64,000 bases of DNA, from positions 124,001 through 188,000 of the forward strand of contig CAVZZJ010000007.1 in the NCBI GenBank assembly GCA_963779735.1, in the 5' to 3' direction. The notes under the pieces were generated by a model, which worked only from the letters and a program-made list of their open reading frames with translations, had not been told where the DNA came from and made no database searches. This document shows positions 14,939 to 23,316 of the stretch, one piece after another (position 1 is the first letter of the stretch; every line of letters starts with the position of its first letter). Source of the DNA: Bog-473 sp963779735. Lineage in GTDB: Bacteria > Actinomycetota > Acidimicrobiia > Acidimicrobiales > RAAP-2. The translations under genes and the position numbers were made by a program.

Positions 14939-16663
14939 TCAGTCGGTGCCGTGGCGTAGAAGCTTCCCTGGGGTTGCCTCGGTACATTCTCCGTCGACGA
15001 ACGTGGTCCGGCCGTTGACGATGATCCGGTCGTAGCCGACGGCCTTTTGGATGAGGCGCCATTCGCCGGCCGGGTAGTCCCACACCCGCTCTTGCGGGGT
15101 GCTGTCCACCGTCTCGGGGTCATAGACGATGACATCGGCCGGAGCACCCTCGGCCAGGAACCCACGACCTTTGAGGCCGGCGGCCACGGCGGGGTAGTAC
15201 GAGAGTCGCCAGTGGGCTTCCTCCAGCGACATGATCTCGTGCTCGCGCACCCAGTAGCCGAGGAGTTCGGTGGGGTAGCGGGCTGTCGTTATGAACTTGG
15301 TATGGGCGCCACCGTCGCTGACGCCGGGCAGGGCCACGGGAGAGGTGGCGATCTCCTTCATCGACTCGGGTGGAGTCATCATCATGGTCGTGGCGAACCC
15401 GACCCGCAGCTGCCCGGCCACCGCCACGTCGAGGAAGGCGTCGATCTCGTGCTTGCCTTCCCTCGCTGCGATCTCGCCGATGTAGAAGCCCTCGTAGCGT
15501 TCTTTCAGCTCCTGAGCGTTGGGGGCGTCGCTCGAGATCCAATTGATCTTGATCTCGCTCAGGTCGTAGCCAGCGCCGAACAGGCCGCCGCGCTCCTCGT
15601 GGACCTCCTTCATGGCTTCCCGGCGCACCGGGTCGGCGAACTTCACCATCTTCTCGTCAATGGTCCCCAGGCAGGCTTCCTTCCAGCACGGGACGGTGTC
15701 GGCCAGGTTGTAGTCCTCCAGCGTGAACTCGGAGACGAAGTTGGTGGTCAGGGCCTGGGCGAAGACCCGTAGTCCCTCCTCCTCGTTGAGGTAGGCCAGC
15801 TGTTTGAGCGCGTCGCGGTGGGTGTACCTGGCCCCGCCGTGCTGGTTGAGGGCGCCATCGGCCAGCAGGGCGTTCCAGATGATCGGCCGGCCGCTCTCGC
15901 GGGCCATCAGGGCGGCTGCTTCCAGCGTCCCAGTCAGCTGGGCAGCCCCACGGCCCAGCGAGCCCATAGCCCTCGAGAAGGCGATTACCTCCCGGTCGGT
16001 CATGCAGTCGGTGACCATCGGCGTGCCGTCGAAGTCCAGCTGGACGTTGCCGATCTCCCCGCTGATCTGCGCGCTGAACCCGCAACCGCCGGCCTGCATG
16101 CCCTCCACCAGGAGACGGCACATCTCAGCCAGCTGCTCGTCGGTGACGCGGTGGGCCTTGGCGTTGTCCACCCCGGCGACATAGGTGTACAGGGGGGCCA
16201 GAGGCACGAAAGCCATCACGTTGACCCCCTTGGCCGTGCGGTCGACGCTCTCGAGGAACTCCGGGAAGGTGACCCAGTCCCAGGGCATGCCGGCCTGCAT
16301 CGTCTTGAGGGGTACGGCTTCGTTTCGAGACAGGCTCAGCATGGTCCGATCGCGGTCCTCGGGCTTGCAGGGAGCGAAGCCGAAGCCGCAGTTGCCGATG
16401 ACCACGCTGGTCACACCGTGCCAGCCCGACATGGTGCACCAGGGATCCCAGAACAGCTGGCTGTCGTAGTGGGTGTGAAGGTCTACGAAGCCGGGGGCCA
16501 CCACTCGGCCCGATCCGTCGACCACCTCGGCGGCGTCGGCGGCGTCGATCCGGCCTATCTGTACGACTCGGCCGTCGGCGATCCCCACGTCCGCCTTGTA
16601 GCGCGGGGTCTGGAGGCCGTCTATCACGGTTCCGCCCTTGATCACGATGTCCAGCTTCGACAT
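14939..16663 (-). CDS. N-acyl-D-amino-acid deacylase family amidohydrolase
   Basis: 574 residues of the D-aminoacylase/COG3653 type. The N-terminal strand IVIKGGTVIDG is followed by APGFVDLHTHYDSQLFWDP (metal-binding HxH), the conserved NCGFGFAPC and a C-terminal DGGAHTKF aspartate. The family hydrolyses N-acyl-D-amino acids or related cyclic amides with zinc. It is the first gene of a reverse-strand unit, divergent from a TetR gene, with an operator-like palindrome in the 124-base gap. A second, related gene lies at 57435-59177 in the hydantoinase cluster. True substrate unknown. Confidence 0.85.
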   Translation of the reverse strand: MSKLDIVIKGGTVIDGLQTPRYKADVGIADGRVVQIGRIDAADAAEVVDGSGRVVAPGFVDLHTHYDSQLFWDPWCTMSGWHGVTSVVIGNCGFGFAPCKPEDRDRTMLSLSRNEAVPLKTMQAGMPWDWVTFPEFLESVDRTAKGVNVMAFVPLAPLYTYVAGVDNAKAHRVTDEQLAEMCRLLVEGMQAGGCGFSAQISGEIGNVQLDFDGTPMVTDCMTDREVIAFSRAMGSLGRGAAQLTGTLEAAALMARESGRPIIWNALLADGALNQHGGARYTHRDALKQLAYLNEEEGLRVFAQALTTNFVSEFTLEDYNLADTVPCWKEACLGTIDEKMVKFADPVRREAMKEVHEERGGLFGAGYDLSEIKINWISSDAPNAQELKERYEGFYIGEIAAREGKHEIDAFLDVAVAGQLRVGFATTMMMTPPESMKEIATSPVALPGVSDGGAHTKFITTARYPTELLGYWVREHEIMSLEEAHWRLSYYPAVAAGLKGRGFLAEGAPADVIVYDPETVDSTPQERVWDYPAGEWRLIQKAVGYDRIIVNGRTTFVDGECTEATPGKLLRHGTD

Positions 16664-16747
16664 CCCCTCCCCTTTCGTTGCATGCGACCCCCCACCCTCT
16701 GGATCACCGGAGGTGGTGGACGGCGTCGAGCCTTGGGCCGAGCCTAC

Positions 16748-16779
16748 AGTACTTGTTGCTTGCCCAGCAAGCTAGTACT
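16748..16779. promoter_or_regulatory. Palindromic TetR-type operator in divergent promoter
   Basis: Inner arms GCTTGC (16758-16763) and GCAAGC (16767-16772) are separated by three bases. They are flanked by AGTACT at both ends (16748-16753 and 16774-16779). It sits 9 bases before the tetR ATG and about 85 before the divergent deacylase gene, ideally placed for the TetR protein to control itself and the deacylase operon. Confidence 0.55.
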
Positions 16780-16787
16780 CTCCCGTC

Positions 16788-17534
16788 ATGCCTTCGCAGA
16801 GTGCGCGCCGGACGCAAGCGGAGCGACGGAGCCGCTCAGAGGAGGCCTTGCTCGATGCGGCCGCCGAGTTGATCGCCGAGCGGGGGGTGGAGGGGGCGTC
16901 GCTGGCCAGCATCGGGGGAAGGGCCGGGGTGAGCCGCGGCCTGCCCACCCACCACTTCGGCTCCAAGGACACCCTGGTCGCCCGGCTGGCCCAGCGGGCC
17001 CAGGAACGTATCGGATCGGCCATGATGGCGACGCTGGAGAACCATTCGCTCCGGGTCGAGGAGCTGTCTGGTCTCGACATCGTGCATCAGAGCGTCGACT
17101 CCTACCTCGAGCTGTTCGAGCACCCGGCCACCGACGAGCGGGCCCTCCTGGTCATGTGGGGTTCGACCTTCCCCTTTTTGTCCTCGGTGGAGGGCATGAT
17201 TGAGGCGGAGCGACGAAGCTACGACGGCCTCTCGAAGGTGATCGCCTCCGGTCAGCGGGACGGGTCGATCAGAGCCGACGTCGACCCGACCGCGTCCGCT
17301 GTCCTCCTCCATGGGATGATGCGGGGAATCGCCGCTCTCCTCTTGACCGACTCGGCGATCACCGACATGAGGCGCGTGCGCCGGACGTGCGCCGAGTGGA
17401 TCACCTCGTCCTTGGCGGCCTCCGCCGGGGCCGAGGATGACGAGCGACATCAGGCAGCGCCCCCGGCCCAACGCTCCCTGGGCGTCGTACCCGGCACCAA
17501 CGCGAGGAATCGCCGGGGGAAGGATTCACCATGA
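16788..17534 (+). CDS. TetR/AcrR family regulator
   Basis: 248 residues. The N-terminal helix-turn-helix ALLDAAAELIAERGVEGASL, SLASIGGRAGVSRGLPTHHF and GSKDTLVARL is classical TetR. The all-helical ligand domain follows. The last ~40 residues are a disordered extension beyond the usual 190-210. Its stop overlaps the next amidohydrolase start (ATGA at 17531-17534), so both form an operon divergent from the deacylase operon. The palindrome just upstream is its probable operator. A catabolic intermediate of the amidohydrolase pathway is the likely effector (inference). Confidence 0.88.
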   Translation: MPSQSARRTQAERRSRSEEALLDAAAELIAERGVEGASLASIGGRAGVSRGLPTHHFGSKDTLVARLAQRAQERIGSAMMATLENHSLRVEELSGLDIVHQSVDSYLELFEHPATDERALLVMWGSTFPFLSSVEGMIEAERRSYDGLSKVIASGQRDGSIRADVDPTASAVLLHGMMRGIAALLLTDSAITDMRRVRRTCAEWITSSLAASAGAEDDERHQAAPPAQRSLGVVPGTNARNRRGKDSP

Positions 17535-18757
17535 CGCAAGCCGACGAGCAGATCACCACCATCTTCGACGCCGACAACCACTACTGGGAAGCGAGCGATG
17601 CCTTCACCCGCTACCGCAACCCCAAGTACGCCGACCGCGGCGTGCTGGTCAAGGAGATCGAAGGGCGGATGCGCTACGTCGTCCACGGTGAGCTCCACCC
17701 CTGGGTGCCCGGTCCCGGCGACGTCAACCCACGGCCTCGCCCGGGAGCGCTCTTCGACTACTTCGCCGGGAAGGGAGCGAAGACCGACGTCGCCCGCATG
17801 CTGACCTGTGAGGAGCCCTCCGAACATCCCGAGTGGTTCAACCGCGACGCCCGGATCGAAGTCATGGACGAACAGGGCGTGGAGGCGGTGTGGCTGTTCC
17901 CCTCCCAGGGGGTCTGCATGGAGGGGCCGATGCAGCCCGACATAGAGGCCGCCGTCGACATCTTCCGCGGCTTCAACCGGTGGCTCGACGACGAGTGGGG
18001 GTTCGCCTACCAAAACCGGATATTCGCCGTCCCCTACCTGACGCTCTCGGACCTTGACAGCGCCCTCGCCGAGCTGGAGTGGGTGATCGGGCGGGGGGCG
18101 AAGGTTGTGGCACTGAGGCCGGGACCGGTCTTCACCGCGAACGGCTTGAAGTCGCCGGCCGACCCGGTCTTCGATCCGTTCTGGGCGCGGGTGGCCGAAG
18201 CGCGCCTGGTCATGACCGCCCACGCCGGATTCGACGATGGCTACCGCGACGTCGAGGACGCGGTCGCCCGCGCCTGGGGCTACACGAGTCGGCGGCGCCA
18301 AGGTCCGGTGTCGTCTCTGACCTTCTACGAGCCGTTCGTCGACGCACTGATGCACCACCGACTGATCCACGACTTCGTCGCTGCCCTGATCGTCCACGGC
18401 CTCTTCGAGCGCCACCCGACGCTCCGCCTGGCCAGCATCGAGAACGGGGCTACCTGGGTGCCGGATCTCGTGAGGGTCCTACGGAGATTGCATAGCCAGC
18501 ATCCGGGAATGCTCAAGACGAATCCGGTCGATCAGTTTCACGAGAACGTCTGGATCTCGCCGTTTGTGGAGGACAACGTTCTAGAGTTGGCCAGGTACGT
18601 GCCCGTGGAGCGAATCCTCTTCGGCTCCGACTGGCCCCACGCCGAAGGAGTTCCCAACCCCAGGGACTTCCTCCACAAGGTGGCCGGCTTCTCCATTGAG
18701 GATCAGCGCAAGATCATGCGTGACAACGCCCGCGGGCTAGTCCTGGCCGGCGGCTGA
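17531..18757 (+). CDS. Amidohydrolase-2 family enzyme, paralogue of 13706-14923
   Basis: 408 residues, starting at ATG 17531 with GGGGAAGG upstream. Motifs: FDADNHYWEASDAFTRY (metal site), TAHAGFDDGYRDV (barrel His) and ILFGSDWPHAEGVPNPRDFL (late Asp). It aligns with the reverse-strand enzyme along its full length; differences cluster around residues 195-275, where the paralogue has TIRNGPAF for VALRPGPVF and a different insert before the HHRLIHDF helix. That region probably shapes the active site. It overlaps tetR, so it is under direct TetR control. Confidence 0.86.
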   Translation: MTQADEQITTIFDADNHYWEASDAFTRYRNPKYADRGVLVKEIEGRMRYVVHGELHPWVPGPGDVNPRPRPGALFDYFAGKGAKTDVARMLTCEEPSEHPEWFNRDARIEVMDEQGVEAVWLFPSQGVCMEGPMQPDIEAAVDIFRGFNRWLDDEWGFAYQNRIFAVPYLTLSDLDSALAELEWVIGRGAKVVALRPGPVFTANGLKSPADPVFDPFWARVAEARLVMTAHAGFDDGYRDVEDAVARAWGYTSRRRQGPVSSLTFYEPFVDALMHHRLIHDFVAALIVHGLFERHPTLRLASIENGATWVPDLVRVLRRLHSQHPGMLKTNPVDQFHENVWISPFVEDNVLELARYVPVERILFGSDWPHAEGVPNPRDFLHKVAGFSIEDQRKIMRDNARGLVLAGG

Positions 18758-18805
18758 GGGGTCTCGGCCACAGATCCCTCCGTTCAGCCCCTCCGGAGCG
18801 ACGGC

Positions 18806-20002
18806 TCAGCGCAGCGGCCGGAAGAACTTCCGCAGGTCCTCGACGATGAGGTCCGGCTCTTCGGCGGCGGCGAAGTGCCCGCCCCGCGGCATCTCGGTCC
18901 AGTGCACCAGGTTGGTGTGCTGTTCGGCCAGCCGGCGGGGGACGAAGACCAGGTCCCTGGGGAACACGGCGATCCCCGTCGGGGCCTCAATGGAGGGCGT
19001 GCGCTCGTGGGCCAGACGGTTTGGTTCCTTGAAGTTCTCCCAGTAGTAGCGCATGGTCGACCCGATGGACTCCGTGACCCAGTAGAGCATCACATTGGTG
19101 AGCAGGAAGTCGGCCGATAGGGCATCGAAGACGTCGCCCCCGTGGTCACTCCAGAGCCGCCGCCGTTCGAGGATCCACGAGGCCAGCCCCACCGGGGAGT
19201 CGTTCAGCGCGTAGGCCAGCGTCTGGGGGTCCTGGGACTGCACGGCGACGTGGCTGGCCGCGTACGCCATCCGCTCCTGCATCTTGTCGAACCATCCCTC
19301 CTCGCCCGGCCCGTAGTCGGCGGCGTTGAGCCCCGAGTAGTAGGACACACGCATCAGCACCGGCAGGCTGAGGTGCACGCCGATGAGGTGCTGAGGGAAC
19401 TCGTGGCCCAGCTGGGCGCTCACGCTCGCCCCCCAGTCGCCCCCGTGCGCACCGAACGTGTCGTACCCGAGAACCTCGCGCATCAGGCGCACCCACAAGG
19501 CGGCGGTCACCCTCACCGTCACGCCGGTGCGGGTCAAGGGAACCGAGAAGCCATACCCGGGCAGCGAAGGGACGATGACGTCGAATGCATCGGCCGCATC
19601 CCCCCCGTGGTTGGCGGGGTCAGCGAGCGCGTCGATCGTCTCGGCGAAGTCCCAGAACGTCCACGGCCACCCGTGGGTGAGCACCAGCGGGATCGGGTTG
19701 GGGCCGGTGCCGCGGCGGTGGATGTAGTGGATCGGGACGTCGTCGAGGACCACGCGGTAGTGCGGGAAGCGGTTCATGGCCGCCTCGTGGAGCCGCCAGT
19801 CGTAGCCGTGTCGCCAGTAGTCGACCAGCTCCTCCAGCCACATCCGGTTGGTTCCGTAGCGCCAGTCGTCGTTTCCGGGGTCGAGGGGCCACCGGCTCCG
19901 GGCCAGCCGGTCACCGAGGTCCGACAGCACGTGTTCGCCGACGGCGATCGTGAAGGGTTCGGGCGCCGGCGAAATGGCCGCGGCGTCCGGGTCACGTGGC
20001 AC
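18806..20002 (-). CDS. Epoxide hydrolase (EHN-domain alpha/beta hydrolase)
   Basis: 398 residues. The N-terminal EHN domain (about 15-110) has LGDRLARSRWPLDPGNDDW and RFPHYRVVLDDVPIHYIH. Motifs: oxyanion HGWPWTFWDF, nucleophile Asp in FGAHGGDWGASVSAQLG, lid Tyr candidates around MRVSYYSGL, and catalytic His in PRGGHFAAAEEPDL. This is the microsomal/JHEH-like epoxide hydrolase family, which opens epoxides to vicinal diols. It converges with the TetR-linked amidohydrolase; the 48 bases between hold no clear T-rich terminator. Likely part of oxygenated-substrate catabolism. Confidence 0.88.
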   Translation of the reverse strand: MPRDPDAAAISPAPEPFTIAVGEHVLSDLGDRLARSRWPLDPGNDDWRYGTNRMWLEELVDYWRHGYDWRLHEAAMNRFPHYRVVLDDVPIHYIHRRGTGPNPIPLVLTHGWPWTFWDFAETIDALADPANHGGDAADAFDVIVPSLPGYGFSVPLTRTGVTVRVTAALWVRLMREVLGYDTFGAHGGDWGASVSAQLGHEFPQHLIGVHLSLPVLMRVSYYSGLNAADYGPGEEGWFDKMQERMAYAASHVAVQSQDPQTLAYALNDSPVGLASWILERRRLWSDHGGDVFDALSADFLLTNVMLYWVTESIGSTMRYYWENFKEPNRLAHERTPSIEAPTGIAVFPRDLVFVPRRLAEQHTNLVHWTEMPRGGHFAAAEEPDLIVEDLRKFFRPLR

Positions 20003-20037
20003 TCTGGCACCCCCTTTAGCTGAACCCCGACACTACT

Positions 20038-20087
20038 CACTCCGTTCGGCCGGTCACTCCGTTCGGCCGGTCACTCCGTTCGGCCGG
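20038..20087. repeat. Three tandem copies of a 17-bp unit
   Basis: CACTCCGTTCGGCCGGT occurs at 20038-20054 and 20055-20071, and again at 20072-20087 lacking only the last base. It lies in the divergent gap just upstream of the epoxide hydrolase start (20002) and before the SnoaL-like gene (20161). It could be a multi-site operator or simple replication slippage. Confidence 0.7.
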
Positions 20088-20098
20088 CATCAGCCGAC

Positions 20099-20129
20099 CC
20101 GCTTGCAGTGACCTTACAATCACAAGCGG
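20099..20129. promoter_or_regulatory. Inverted repeat with -10-like core upstream of SnoaL gene
   Basis: CCGCTTG (20099-20105) and CAAGCGG (20123-20129) are perfect 7-base arms flanking TACAAT (20115-20120), a good -10 box. The gene starts 31 bases later with a GAGGGAGG ribosome site. Likely a repressor site over the promoter. Confidence 0.4.
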
Positions 20130-20160
20130 TATCCGTCTGCGCCGAGGGAGGGACTGTTCC

Positions 20161-20565
20161 ATGTCTGATCGTGCGGTCGTCGAGGAGTATCTGAACGCTT
20201 TCGCCGCACGGGACTGGGACCGTTTCGCGGCGACGCTCACGGAGGGGCCGCTGCTCCGGGTGGGGCCGTTCATGGATGTCATTGAGTCGAAGGAGGACTA
20301 CGTGGACTTCCTGAGCAACCTCATGCCCACGCTGATCAACTACGAGGTGAGGGTGGACCGGATTTCGGAGATGGACTCGGGCCGGTTCCTGGTCGAGCTG
20401 AGCGAGACCTTCGACGTCGACGGCGTCCGTACGGAGTATCCCGAGGCGGATCTGTTCGAGGTGGACGCGAAGGGCAAGGTGCGCGGTGTGAGCATCTTCA
20501 TGAAGACACCGGGACGCAAGCCGCCGGTCAAGGGGGCCAGCGCGTCCGACCGTACAACCCGATGA
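20161..20565 (+). CDS. SnoaL/NTF2-like protein
   Basis: 134 residues. Predicted alpha+beta cone fold: VVEEYLNAFAARDWDRFAATL helix, GPLLRVGPFMDV, the middle helix EDYVDFLSNLMPTL, then beta strands YEVRVDRISEMDSGRFLVEL. The last ~20 residues are a flexible basic tail. NTF2-like proteins include small isomerases, dehydratases and hydrolases as well as non-catalytic binders. No clear catalytic Asp/His pair can be assigned. ATG start with a strong ribosome site. Single gene between an epoxide hydrolase and a nitroreductase. Confidence 0.72.
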   Translation: MSDRAVVEEYLNAFAARDWDRFAATLTEGPLLRVGPFMDVIESKEDYVDFLSNLMPTLINYEVRVDRISEMDSGRFLVELSETFDVDGVRTEYPEADLFEVDAKGKVRGVSIFMKTPGRKPPVKGASASDRTTR

Positions 20566-20630
20566 TGGCAACCGAAGGGATCGGGCTTGACGCGCATGGT
20601 GCGCCCGAAGGGGACCGGACGCAACCCTGA

Positions 20631-21287
20631 CTACCCCGCGGGCTCTGCGCCCCACGCCTCACCCCAGCGATTCAGGTACGCCACTTCACTGACGGGCCGA
20701 CGGGGCGCGGCGTGCAAGTCGCCGCCGAGCAGGTGGGCGACCGGGATCAGGGCGGCCTGGGTCACACCGTCGGGGATCCCGAGGAGCTCGGCCATCGCCG
20801 CATGACGCTCGAGGTGGACGGTCGTCAGGGCCGAGACAAGCCCGCGGCTGCGAAGGGCCAGCTGCAGGCTCCACACCGCCGGGTAGATCGAAGCGTAGAG
20901 GGCCGCCGCCTGAGCCGGAGTGGTGCGCGCCGTCAGCCTGCCCCGGATGCAGGCGAGCACCAGGAGCGGCACCCGGTCGAGATGCATGGCCAGGTGCCAC
21001 GCGCCGTCGAGCATGCGGTCTGCCGCATCCACCACCAGGACCGGGCGCCGTCCCCCCGACGCCTCGTGCAACGACTGGAGGTAGAGGTCCCTCACTTGGG
21101 CCTTGACGGTCGGGTCGGTGATGACGATCCATCGCCAGCCTTGGAGGTCGCCTCCCGTAGGTGCCTGCAGCGCCAGCTCCAGGCAGTCCCGCACGATGCG
21201 GCCGTCGACCGGCCTTTCGAGGTCGAGTCGCCGTCGCACGGTCCGGGTCGTGGAGAGCATCCAGTCGATCGTCCCCGGCTCGTCCAC
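20631..21287 (-). CDS. Nitroreductase family FMN enzyme
   Basis: 218 residues. Start region RTVRRRLDLERPVD (the Arg-rich FMN phosphate contact), then LELALQAPTGGDLQGWRWIVI (the SxxN-like FMN loop region) and the C-terminal GIPDGVTQAALIPVAHLLG typical of nitroreductases. Uses NAD(P)H and FMN to reduce nitro groups, enones or flavins. GTG start at 21287, four bases after the stop of the SDR gene, so the two form an operon (SDR first). Confidence 0.8.
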   Translation of the reverse strand: MDEPGTIDWMLSTTRTVRRRLDLERPVDGRIVRDCLELALQAPTGGDLQGWRWIVITDPTVKAQVRDLYLQSLHEASGGRRPVLVVDAADRMLDGAWHLAMHLDRVPLLVLACIRGRLTARTTPAQAAALYASIYPAVWSLQLALRSRGLVSALTTVHLERHAAMAELLGIPDGVTQAALIPVAHLLGGDLHAAPRRPVSEVAYLNRWGEAWGAEPAG

Positions 21288-21291
21288 GGTG

Positions 21292-22086
21292 TCAGGGCGC
21301 AGGCGGTCGCATGGCGGCGGGTTTCCCGGTCGACTCTCCTATGCGTTCGAGGAGATCGACCGAGTACTGCACCGTCCCGGTGAGGGTGCCGGCATTCTGC
21401 GCGGCCAGGTACACCGCCGCCTTCCCCATGAACTCGGGCTCCTCGACCAACTCGGGAGGAACGTCGATCCCCCCAGCCACCGTGCCTTCGGTCAGGACGA
21501 CACCCCGCGGGGCGAGGCAGTTGACGGCGACGCCAAAGGGAGCCAGCTCGGTAGCGAGACCGGCGTAGTAGCGCTCGATTCCAGCCTTGGAGACCCAGTA
21601 GGCGTTCGACCCCAGGTGCGTCATGGAGACCCCGGTCGTGGTGATGGCGATGAGTGAGCCGCTGTTGCGCGCCATGACCGAGGGCAGCACCGCCTTGGTG
21701 ACCAAGAAGGTGCCTGTCAGGTTGACCCGCAGGCACAGCTCCCACCGCTTCAACGGCGTGTCCAACGTCGAACCCATCCAGATCGCGCCGGCATTCGCCA
21801 CCAGGATGTCGATCGGGCCGAGCTCGTCGGTGACGCGAGCCACCGCAGCCTGCACCGAGGCCTCGTCGGTGACGTCGCACACCACCGGGAGTGCGTTCCC
21901 GCCCGCCGTGCCGATGGCGTCGGCCACCGAGTAGATCGTGCCGGCGAGCTTCCCCGTCCGCTCGGTGCGTGCCGCCACCGCCACCGACGCGCCGGCACCG
22001 GCGAGCGCCTTGGCGATGTCCCGGCCGATGCCGCGGCTCGCCCCGGCCACGAACGCCACCCGATTGTCCAGCTGCGGCAGGCTCAT
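21292..22086 (-). CDS. Short-chain dehydrogenase/reductase (SDR)
   Basis: 264 residues. Cofactor motif VAGASRGIGRD; VAARTERTGK after strand 2 suggests NADP; VANAG; catalytic Ser in ITTTGVS region, Tyr and Lys in NAYWVSKAGIE (YxxxK). Complete classical SDR. The C-terminal strand LTGTVQYSVDLLERIG replaces the usual Gly-rich end. Starts at ATG 22086, divergent from another SDR across a 295-base gap; the nitroreductase follows directly. Presumably oxidises a hydroxy intermediate. Confidence 0.85.
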   Translation of the reverse strand: MSLPQLDNRVAFVAGASRGIGRDIAKALAGAGASVAVAARTERTGKLAGTIYSVADAIGTAGGNALPVVCDVTDEASVQAAVARVTDELGPIDILVANAGAIWMGSTLDTPLKRWELCLRVNLTGTFLVTKAVLPSVMARNSGSLIAITTTGVSMTHLGSNAYWVSKAGIERYYAGLATELAPFGVAVNCLAPRGVVLTEGTVAGGIDVPPELVEEPEFMGKAAVYLAAQNAGTLTGTVQYSVDLLERIGESTGKPAAMRPPAP

Positions 22087-22172
22087 CCCCCGACCCTCCA
22101 GATCTCGTCTTCGGCTTCAGTATCGTTCATCGGGGTGGGGGGCCGCGGGTCTGCGGAACACCGTGTACCGAG

Positions 22173-22194
22173 AAGGCCTCGCCGCCGAGGCCTT
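22173..22194. other. Perfect hairpin in a divergent SDR-SDR intergenic region
   Basis: AAGGCCTCG and CGAGGCCTT (9-bp arms, four-base loop CCGC) lie in the 295-base divergent gap 22087-22381. A promoter-like TTGACG with a TAGAAA 17 bases on follows at about 22199-22227, pointing towards 22382. The gap holds no gene. The hairpin may be an operator rather than a terminator because both neighbours point away. Confidence 0.4.
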
Positions 22195-22381
22195 GTGCTT
22201 GACGGGGCACCGAAGGATTATTAGAAATGCTGCCCTCGGGGGTAGGCATTCGGCTCGTCCCGCGATCGCTCAGGCTGCTGAAGGGAAACGTGGGCCACTC
22301 CAGGTCAGACCGTCTCGACCGCGTTGCGTTCGGAGGTTCCCCTCGTCGCTCCGCCTGCGCCCCGACGGGGGCGAGCGCGGC

Positions 22382-23212
22382 GTGAGCGATCTCCGGTTCG
22401 ACGGGCGGGTGGCCGTCGTCACCGGTGCCGGGGGCGGTTTGGGGCGTCGGCACGCGCTGGCGCTGGCCGAGCGCGGCGCGCGTGTGGTCGTCAACGATGC
22501 CCACGCAGGTGGTGCAGTAGATGTCGCCAAGGAGATAGAGGATCGTGGCGGGACGGCGATCTTCAACAGTGATCCGGTCGACACACCCGAGAACGGGCAG
22601 GCCATCATCCGCGCCGCGGTGGAAGGCCTCGGTGCGGTCGACATCGTGGTGCACCACGTCGCAAGGCCGTCCGACGCCGGGTCGTCGCGCGCGTTGCTCA
22701 CCGAGGGCGACCCGCTCGAGCTCCTGTCCGGCCTGTTCGGCGGTTACTGGCTCACCCGAGCGGCCTGGACGCACATGTGCGTGCGAGGGTATGGCCGGAT
22801 CGTCCTGAGTTGCTCCTTCGATCTGTCCGTCGACGGCGCTACGCCATACGGCAACACGGTTGCCGGAATGGGACTGGTTGGGCTCATGAACATCTTGAAG
22901 GTCGAGGGCCCCGACCACGGCGTGAAGGTGAACATGATCGTCCCCCCGGCCGCAGGTGATTTCGAGACGGCCACCAACGCTGCGACCTACTTCGCCCATG
23001 AGGAGTGCGCACCGACCGGGGAGATCTTCACCGTGCACGCCGGTGCGCTCGCGCGCGCGTTCGTGGGGGTGACGGCGGGCTACTGCGTGCCGGACCTGAC
23101 GACGGACATCGTCCGTGATCGCATGGACGAATACCTACAGCCCGACGGGTTCATCGTCCCGGACCAAGCGAGCGGGGAGATATCGCTGCTGAAGAGGTGC
23201 CTGAACCTCTAG
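22382..23212 (+). CDS. SDR-family protein, MFE-2-like, lacking the catalytic Lys
   Basis: 276 residues from GTG 22382 (VSDLRFDGRVAVVTGAG). The cofactor loop GAGGGLGRRHA is intact, as is the NDAH strand typical of peroxisomal-MFE-2-like hydroxyacyl-CoA dehydrogenases. But the NNAG motif reads VHHVARP and the active site reads PYGNTVAGMGLVGL, so the Lys of YxxxK is absent; the Ser position is LSCSFDL. It is therefore probably catalytically impaired or specialised. The next gene downstream is an intact SDR of the same subfamily, so the two might form a heteromer (inference). Frame is clean and length normal. Confidence 0.75.
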   Translation: MSDLRFDGRVAVVTGAGGGLGRRHALALAERGARVVVNDAHAGGAVDVAKEIEDRGGTAIFNSDPVDTPENGQAIIRAAVEGLGAVDIVVHHVARPSDAGSSRALLTEGDPLELLSGLFGGYWLTRAAWTHMCVRGYGRIVLSCSFDLSVDGATPYGNTVAGMGLVGLMNILKVEGPDHGVKVNMIVPPAAGDFETATNAATYFAHEECAPTGEIFTVHAGALARAFVGVTAGYCVPDLTTDIVRDRMDEYLQPDGFIVPDQASGEISLLKRCLNL

Positions 23213-23316
23213 TGAGGAGGCGTCGTAGCCTCAACTGCGCCCCCGAGGTTGAATGGATTATATTTCGAAGAGTCGCACCGAGAGAACGGCAACGGCACAG
23301 GGAGGGGTATCACGGC

